Part shown: positions 58,377 to 64,000 of the stretch, piece after piece | Layout: every line of letters begins with the position of its first letter | Numbering within the stretch: position 1 is the stretch's first letter | From: Hormiphora californensis | Lineage: Eukaryota; Ctenophora; Tentaculata; Cydippida; Pleurobrachiidae | Assembly: GCA_020137815.1 (NCBI GenBank) | Contig: CM035351.1 | Location: forward strand, 2,428,409-2,492,408 | Length of the DNA: 64,000 nucleotides | Direction of reading: 5' to 3' | Program-made: the position numbers and the translations under genes | The notes under the pieces: generated by a model | Told to the model about the DNA's origin: nothing | The model's input: only the letters and a program-made list of their open reading frames with translations | The model's database searches: none

Positions 58377-60958
58377 TTATGTAGTGGAGAAGAGGATATG
58401 GGATCCGGGGAGGGGAGGAGAGAGGAAGGGATGAGATCCGAGAAGGAAGATGCGATCCGTTTGTAGCCTTTTCTCCAGTTGTACATATACGGTCTTCCTC
58501 TTCTTTGGCGGTAGTGGCTTTCCCGTCAAGATATGCAGGATCATGGTATCCGTTTTAGCATTGAAAGTCCTCAGGATTTCCAACAGCCGCGGTATGGAAG
58601 GATGAGCGGAAGCTGCAGTATTATTTAACGCGTTGTTAGAACCCTCAGAGTAGTTGTTAGTCCTTGGGCTGCCAGAAAGGACTGCAGAGTGGACGTTCCA
58701 CATGTTGATCGGGTAGACGGTTGGGTTGTAGATCCATTCCTTCTTCACGTACTCCAGGACAGGTAGAAAGTCAGGTCTTCTTCCTAGGTGATGTTGTAGT
58801 TCCATCCACACAGATGTAACGTCAGTTGCTGGGACGAATGCTAATCCAAAGAGAGAATGAAGAGCCTCCTTGATAGTGGGATCATAGTCATTGGAGCCCT
58901 GTCGGTAACCGGGAACTTTCTGGAATCGGCGGATGAGGCACTGCTTCCAGTGAAATAGACAACCACAAATACAGGCTTCCGGGAAGATCTGGCGGATGGC
59001 ATTGTGTTCCGCAACTTCAAAATCAACCACCACTTTTCCAACAGACATTCTCGGGCAAAGATCCTTTATGAACTGAAGGGCCTTCCTGTATGACGCTGTA
59101 GATTTGTCCTCTAGAAGGAAATATGCCAGGGGTGCAACCTCCTCGGTGTCGAACAGGAACGCCCGTACAATCCAAATCTGGGTGAAGAATTTGGGCGATG
59201 TTCGAAAAGTTCCATCAATGAAGATGTGATGGTGATGCCGGTTCAGGGCCTCAATGGTTGACTCCGTGGCGAAACCGACAACTCTCTTGCCATTTGGTGT
59301 CGTCTCATCTCCAATAATGAACAGGTCGTTGTTGGCGTCCTCTCGGGCAGGTAAGTTGATGTCCGTAGTAGCTGCTGATGTGGCCAGGGACGCTGCGTAT
59401 CCTCTATAGTTCTTGCGTTTTTTTCTCAGGGACTTCTTCAGTAACTTCTCGTCCGGTAGTTTTGTCCTGATGGGGGCAGATGTGTCCTTCAGCAAGGAAT
59501 TGACAATAATTCCAGGTGCCGCTAACTCCTTCACTGCTGTTGTCCGGACAATGGAGAGGAATTCTTGGGCTCCTGCAGTTATCCAGCATCCTTGGTGGGA
59601 ATGAGGGTTCTCCTTTACCACCTCACTTCCATTAGTTGTCAGCCTTCCTTTACATACGGGATCATATTTTCTCCTATCCTTGCATGTCCAGGCACGGTTT
59701 CCGTTGTTCTGGTGCCGGTTGTGGGAGTAGATGTAGTCATTGAAGATGACCTGGTCGCCACCGTTGCGTCCCTTTGTAAACTTTACAGCAGTGGCGTAGC
59801 CAGGGTTTTGAGCATGGTAGTGCATTAAGAATTTGAAGTAGTGCACCTTTAAATTTTAATCAAGGAAAATTTTACCGATTTTTGTCGATTTTTGACAATC
59901 TGAGAGCAATTTGAAACAATATGAAGGAGGCACCTGGCGTACAGCCCCCACGAGTAGGGTCCAGGGATTGCAAGCCCTGGTGGGGTCGTGGGGCGAAGCC
60001 CCCGGAAATTTTTCCTTCTTTCTGTCAATTTTGACAATCTGAGAGCAATTTGAAAACAATAATTCAAGCAATATGTCGGGTATAAAGCCCCCACCAGCAG
60101 GGTCCAAGGACTGCAAGCGCCAAGCCCTGTGGTGGGAGCGTGGGGCGAAGCCCCCAGAATTTTTTCCCGATTTTTGCCAATTTTGACAATCTGAGAGCAC
60201 TTTGAAAACAATAATTCAAACATTATGAAGGAGGCAAAGCAGGATCCTGGGACTGTAAGTCCTGGTGGGAGCATGGGGCGAAGCCCCCCGGAAATTTTTT
60301 CCCGATTTTTGTCAATTTTGACAATTTGAGAACAATTTGAACACAATCACGCAAACCAAGAAGGGTAATACACCATGGATAGCACAATCCTAGCAAGTGG
60401 GTGTTGTGCTGTTATCCCATCGAGGCATGGAACGCATGGTACTGGCGATTGCTCTCTATAAGTATAAACTTGTCACCTGAACCCCTCTCTTTTTCTCGTT
60501 CTTTGTGCTTTATCTCTATTTGTTTGGGATTCAGTGTCGTACATTACATCTCAAACGCTAATTTCAAGTTTATATCCTACCGAACTCCGAAGTAGTGCAA
60601 TTTCGATAAAAATTTAGGCGTGGTAGTGCACATCAGGAAAATTTGAGGTAGTGCAGTTGGGAGCGCTCAGGTAGTGCAATGCACGTTTGCACATACCCTG
60701 GCTACGCCACTGCTTTACAGTGTTACAAGCAGGGGATTGGGAGGGAGGAGATGGAGGAGGAGGAGGGGTTGATGAAGGAGAAGTAGGAGATGAAGGAGGA
60801 GGAGGAGGTGGAGGAGAAGTAGGAGATGAAGGAGGAGGAGGGGATGATGGTGTAGGAAGGGGCGATGGAGGTGCTATGGCCAGGAAAGAGTCCTCAGCGT
60901 TGTTGTAGGTATCCATTGCACAACGAAGTGTATTTGGTAAAGGAGATGATGTAGACAT
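58377..60958 (-). pseudogene. MULE transposase gene with FLYWCH finger, interrupted by a hAT-type element
   Basis: Segment 60958-60721 (MSTSSPLPNTLRCAMD, then a Pro/Ser-rich stretch ending ACNTVK) and segment 59780-58377 join in frame once the inserted element and one target copy are left out, for about 550 residues. After the join: a FLYWCH-type zinc finger (VIFNDYIYSHNRH, AWTCKDRR, CKGRL, HSHQGC), then the MULE DDE domain with FIDGTFRTS, KVVVDFEVAEHNAI and CLFHWKQC, and TNNYSEGSNNALN near its end. Apart from the insertion I see no stop or frameshift, so the interruption is recent. The ATG at 59846 belongs to the inserted element and is not a real start. Loss of function is inferred; excision could restore the gene. 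Confidence 0.85.
59789..60712. mobile_element. 924-bp hAT-type non-autonomous element with internal satellite
   Basis: Termini CAGTGGCGTAGCCAGGG and CCCTGGCTACGCCACTG are perfect inverted repeats. The element is flanked by the 8-bp direct repeat CTTTACAG (59781-59788 and 60713-60720), the duplication size of hAT transposons. Inside are about three and a half tandem copies of a 145-155-bp unit (starting near 59869, 60013, 60171 and 60305) containing GACAATCTGAGAGCA and GGGGCGAAGCCCCC. No transposase is present. Short subterminal words such as GTAGTGCA occur at both ends. Confidence 0.92.
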
Positions 60959-62310
60959 AATGATTGATTGATGACGAACGTATGACGTATAGGTTTATAT
61001 ACTATTCACTCTACTCTTGCTCTTAATGAATGCATTCCTATCATTTTCTTGTTTAGTGTACTACTCTTGCTCTTAGTGAATGCATTCCTATCATTTTCTT
61101 GTTTAGTGTGTATTGACAGGGTACGATGTACTGTCCAATCAGAGCTATTGATTAACTGATTGGGTCATCCGAATCGATATGAAAATACGCTTAGCTCTAG
61201 CTTCTATGGGTCATTGTCAATGAAACGGGGTCAGATTTCTGATTGGAGAAAAACACTATGATCAGTGTGATTGGTATGCCACACCTTGGAGTAGGTCACC
61301 AGGCTGGTAGGTAATTGCGACTTTTGGTCGCCGTGACCTACTGGTCCCCTAATTAGGGTTTACAGGAGTAGGTCACCAGGCTAGTAGGTCACCAGGGGAG
61401 GCACCGTCTATTCGACGAAATATCATCTAGGGGAGCTTCAAGCTGGTTAACAGCTCTGCCTTTGAAAGAGCACGGTTTCGTCCTCAACAAACAGCAATAC
61501 CGGGACGCCATCTTGCTGCGATACAACCTTCCCCTCGAAGATGTGCCTATTGCATGTGCATGTGGCAAGGCGAACACTCTCGAGCACTGTCTCTCGTGTG
61601 CCCTCGGAGGATACGTGTATTTAAGGCACAACAATATCCGTGACCTTACAGCTAACATCCTCGTGGAAGCCGGCTGCAAAGATGTCCGCATTGAGCCGCA
61701 GCTCCTACCCATAACTGGTGAAACATTCCAATACCGTTCTACTAACACTGCTAACAGTGCCCGTTTGGATGTTTCTGCCCGTAATGTGTGGAGTGACTTG
61801 GACAAAGTTTACACTGACATCCGTGTATTCAACAGTCTTGCGCCAACCAACATCGGCAAGTCCCTCCAGGACACTATGAGGAGACACGAGAGGGAAAAGG
61901 TATTGAATTACAACGACAGAGTCCTTCAGGTCGAGAAGGCAACTTTCACACCCCTAGTCTTCTCAACAACTGGGGTTATGGGCCCCCAAGCGGAGGTGTT
62001 CTACAAGAAGGTTGCTAAACTTCTATCTGACAAAACGGGACACACCTACAACGATGCCATCCGGTACATTCGTCTCCGTCTGTCTTTCTCGCTGCTGAAG
62101 ACCATTCTCATCGCGATCAGGGGGTACAGGGGCAACAAATGGACACACTTTTGTAGCAAAACAAACGATTTTCATCTTATTATCTGATTTATTTATACTT
62201 AACTTATTACACCCATAAGAGTAAATTTTATTTTTATACCTATTCATGTAAATAATATTGTACTGACATATATTCTATTTGAACCGGTACCCCGGCCTTC
62301 ACAAAAAAAT

Positions 62311-62760
62311 AAAATTTAAAATAAAAAAGTCTGGAGATTTTTGAACCATTTTTTAAATTTTTTTCACGCATCTTTAAAAATTGGACCCGTATGACGACTG
62401 GGCACTGGTGTGTTTACTGTGTAGTATTGAAATGAATCCCAGATGATATATCAATAAGTTCAAAAAACTGTCAATCATGAATCACAGTTGATCCCAAATC
62501 CCCTGAAATTTTTCCAAAATTTCGTCTCATAATATCCTATCATTGATAGGGATTAGGGGTCCATAATTGGGTCCCTTATAAAATCGTTACTTTACTTCTT
62601 CTTACTTTGCACTGTAGTCTTGTGCAGAGGATTAATAGTGACCACCATGTGCGAATGCGACGTGCATACCACAAACTTTTTGCTCTTTTTTTCAAAGCAC
62701 AAATCACAGCCCATATTTGTTTCTAGCCGGCAAGTTACCCCTGCCCCCGTTGTTGGTGGA
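62311..62760. promoter_or_regulatory. Upstream region of the CP2-type gene
   Basis: AT-rich stretch between the retroelement tail and the ATG at 62761. The frame is open for 47 codons upstream of that ATG (from 62620) but the encoded sequence is not domain-like, so I take this as 5' untranslated region or an intron. Confidence 0.35.
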
Positions 62761-64000
62761 ATGGCCGAGTGGAGTGAGGATGATAACTTAGCATCGACAT
62801 CCACCGACAACCAACTCAACTCTAATGCACCTATCAACTGGTATGTGTGTAGGGAGCAGGGTAGAATGAAATGTAACAGCTTTACAGTACCAGCTTATAA
62901 TATTTCATTGCCTTGCTCGACCCTCTCTCGCCTAATTGTAAAAGAGGGATAGAACTCAAGTATTTGATATTCAAATCTCTCAGGGACCCGTTTGATCTGG
63001 ACTCAGGAAGCCAAATGTAAGTCCCTCTCTCAAATTACCCAATTGAATATTCCAGCAGGTCGGAAGAATCTCGACACCGAAATATATATGTATTTCATAT
63101 CTCTTGAAAACCTTTTTACACTGATTTTTCTAGAACTCTACCCTGCTATTACAGATTCAACCAAAACATGTTTTGCAGGTCAACGTACAGTGATCCGTTT
63201 AGTATCAGTACACTGAAGACTGAGTTGGGTGAGCTACAGGAGGGAGGGAAACATCTAACTGAGGATAATCCCTCTGAAAGGTGTGTGTAGTCATTAATCA
63301 CGATTAGAGTTGTATTTCTCAAACATTTAACATTAACAGAAATCTTCAGTTTTGACCCCCCCCCCTACCCCTCTCTCCAGTTTTATTACCTGAAACACAA
63401 CCTCTGATTGGTAACATTATCTTTTTTCAGGTTTTCATTTAACGTCTCGGCGACTCCTTCAATGCTAAGTAAAGAGAATGGAAGCATTGTGACGTATTTC
63501 AACAAGGGACAGACGTACGAGATATCTCTTCAGTGTAAAACACCCTCCCACTATAAGGGATGTCATATTGAGGTGAGGATAATTGGTGTTTCTGACATGT
63601 TTCTACATTTTACACGACACACAGTATACTATAACACACATAAATCTATATCATATTCTAAAGTTACTAGTTAATATAACATATTGTATTGGCTAATTAA
63701 GTGCTAACATTTGTTTCTCAGTGTAACGTGTTACTGCGCCTCCAAGAGAAGAAGTTACAAGCTAAGGAGCAGATCATGTTCGATCAGTGGTACAGTGAGA
63801 GCAACACCAGGCTCCTTGAAGCAGGTAATAGTGAGAGCAACACCAGGCTCCTTCAAGCAGGTAATAGTGAGAGCAACACCAGGCTCCTTGAAGCAGGTAA
63901 TAGTGAGAGCAACACCAGGCTCCTTGAAGCAGGTAATAGTGAGAGCAACACCAGGCTCCTTGAAGCAGGTAATAGTGAGAGCAACACCAGACTCCTTGAA
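62761..64000 (+). CDS. CP2/Grainyhead-family transcription factor (3' partial)
   Basis: Exons 62761-62840 (MAEWSEDDNLASTSTDNQLN), 62984-63016, 63179-63280, 63431-63572 and 63722 to at least 63824, all with GT-AG borders and consistent phases. From exon 4 the protein enters a CP2 DNA-binding domain: FSFNVSATPSMLSKENGSIV, TYFNKGQTYEISLQ, then LLRLQEKKLQAKEQIMFDQW, which follow the TFCP2/Grainyhead pattern (F..L.A.TS..K, TYLNKGQ.Y, FHD..L...E....W). The domain is immunoglobulin-like and p53-related; proteins of this family bind DNA as dimers or tetramers in the nucleus. The rest lies beyond the window. The exon 5 donor sits in a tandem repeat, so its true end is ambiguous. TFCP2-like and Grainyhead-like members cannot be told apart from this part. 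Confidence 0.85.
63793..64000 (+). repeat. 36-bp tandem repeat with a splice donor in each unit
   Basis: Six near-identical 36-bp units start with GCAACACCAG at 63801, 63837, 63873, 63909, 63945 and 63981, and the array runs off the window. The unit encodes 12 residues (SESNTRLLEAGN) in the frame of the CP2 gene. Each full unit has GAAGCAG followed by GTAATAG, a good donor, with GT at 63825, 63861, 63897, 63933 and 63969. Confidence 0.93.

Larger units (their letters stand above)
57994..61404 (-). mobile_element. MULE (Mutator-like) DNA transposon, complete with target duplication
   Basis: The element is flanked by the 11-bp direct repeat CGTCTATTCGA (57983-57993 and 61405-61415). Its ends are inverted repeats sharing CCCCTGGTGACCTAC and then a further TGACCTACTC; the word TGACCTACT or its complement recurs several times near both ends, as in subterminal repeats. 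It encodes a FLYWCH/MULE-type transposase on the minus strand and contains a younger hAT-type insertion. A 50-bp direct duplication (61011-61110) lies just upstream of the transposase ATG. Confidence 0.9.
57721..62310 (+). mobile_element. Retroelement C-terminal fragment, split by a MULE
   Basis: Coding sequence from about 57730 to 57993 (ending SGTDRRLFD) continues in frame at 61405 (EISSRGASSWLTALPLKEHG) to a stop at 62187, once the MULE and one copy of its target duplication are removed. Landmarks: LNKQQYRDAILLRYNL, CACGKANTLEHCLSC, RHNNIRDLTANIL, ARLDVSARNVWSD, YTDIRVFN and FTPLVFSTTGVMGPQAE. This C-terminal module is common behind reverse transcriptases in invertebrate genomes and looks like a metal-knuckle plus nuclease-like fold (inference from RLD and DIRV spacing). 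The reverse transcriptase itself is absent, so the copy is 5'-truncated. An A-rich tail lies at about 62298-62325. Confidence 0.8.

Noticed and set aside
59849-60346. 165-codon frame inside the hAT-type element
   Set aside because: It follows the internal tandem repeat and has no similarity to any transposase; the element looks non-autonomous.
63793-64000. CRISPR-like array (regular 36-bp repeats)
   Set aside because: There are no spacers between units, the repeat is contiguous and coding, and the host is an animal.

Overview
The window is eukaryotic nuclear DNA from an animal. Genes carry short GT-AG introns (about 80-400 bp). Recognisable products are metazoan: a Kv-type channel, Integrator subunit 10, an RRM-MYND-Tudor protein, ALG5, filamin-type calponin-homology (CH) domains, an ARMH1-like protein and a CP2/Grainyhead-type transcription factor. 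Genes are closely packed, and short foldback transposons, LINEs and (CT)n/(GA)n microsatellites fill introns and gaps. This would fit an early-branching animal with a compact genome (sponge-, placozoan- or cnidarian-like), but I cannot name the species.

Layout. 1-2351 (+): 3' part of a voltage-gated-type K+ channel gene. 2507-8040 (-): N-terminal half of an INTS10-like gene, with one 4.5-kb intron holding a 1,565-bp palindromic element, a LINE fragment and (CT)n tracts. 8.0-10.8 kb: two more foldback elements in AT-rich DNA. 11.3-17.2 kb (+): secreted protein built from repeated three-exon LamG/pentraxin cassettes, split by a LINE on the minus strand (13.4-15.4 kb). 18.0-18.6 kb (-): MazG/dCTPase-like enzyme. 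19.1-20.1 kb (-): chromodomain protein. 21.3-22.9 kb (+): RRM-MYND-Tudor-coiled-coil protein. 23.2-24.8 kb (+): ALG5. 25.5-27.1 kb: a second 1,565-bp palindromic element.

27.9-50.3 kb (-): the dominant feature, one giant gene of more than 20 kb of nearly continuous coding sequence. About seven filamin-type CH domains are followed by thousands of residues of alternating Ser/Asp clusters and Ser/Lys clusters in 33- and 36-residue units. Two further CH-like domains are embedded in or after the repeats, and a short Cys-containing tail ends the protein. I know of no described protein with this architecture, and it is my main candidate for something new.

50.3-54.6 kb: gene-poor, with (GA)n/(CT)n arrays and a duplicated segment around a block of pure homopolymer runs that looks like an assembly artefact. 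54.7-57.4 kb (+): ARMH1-like armadillo gene in eight exons. 57.7-62.3 kb: a nest of three transposons, with a hAT-type element (8-bp target duplication) inside a MULE (11-bp target duplication) inside a retroelement. 62.8 kb to the end (+): 5' part of a CP2-type transcription factor whose last visible exon ends in a 36-bp tandem repeat carrying a splice donor in every unit.

Two patterns cut across loci. First, several otherwise good genes are broken by single extra bases, often in homopolymers, which suggests residual sequencing error. Second, three unrelated genes carry small in-frame tandem duplications that copy a splice site, giving alternative sites that add 11, 12n or 15 residues.
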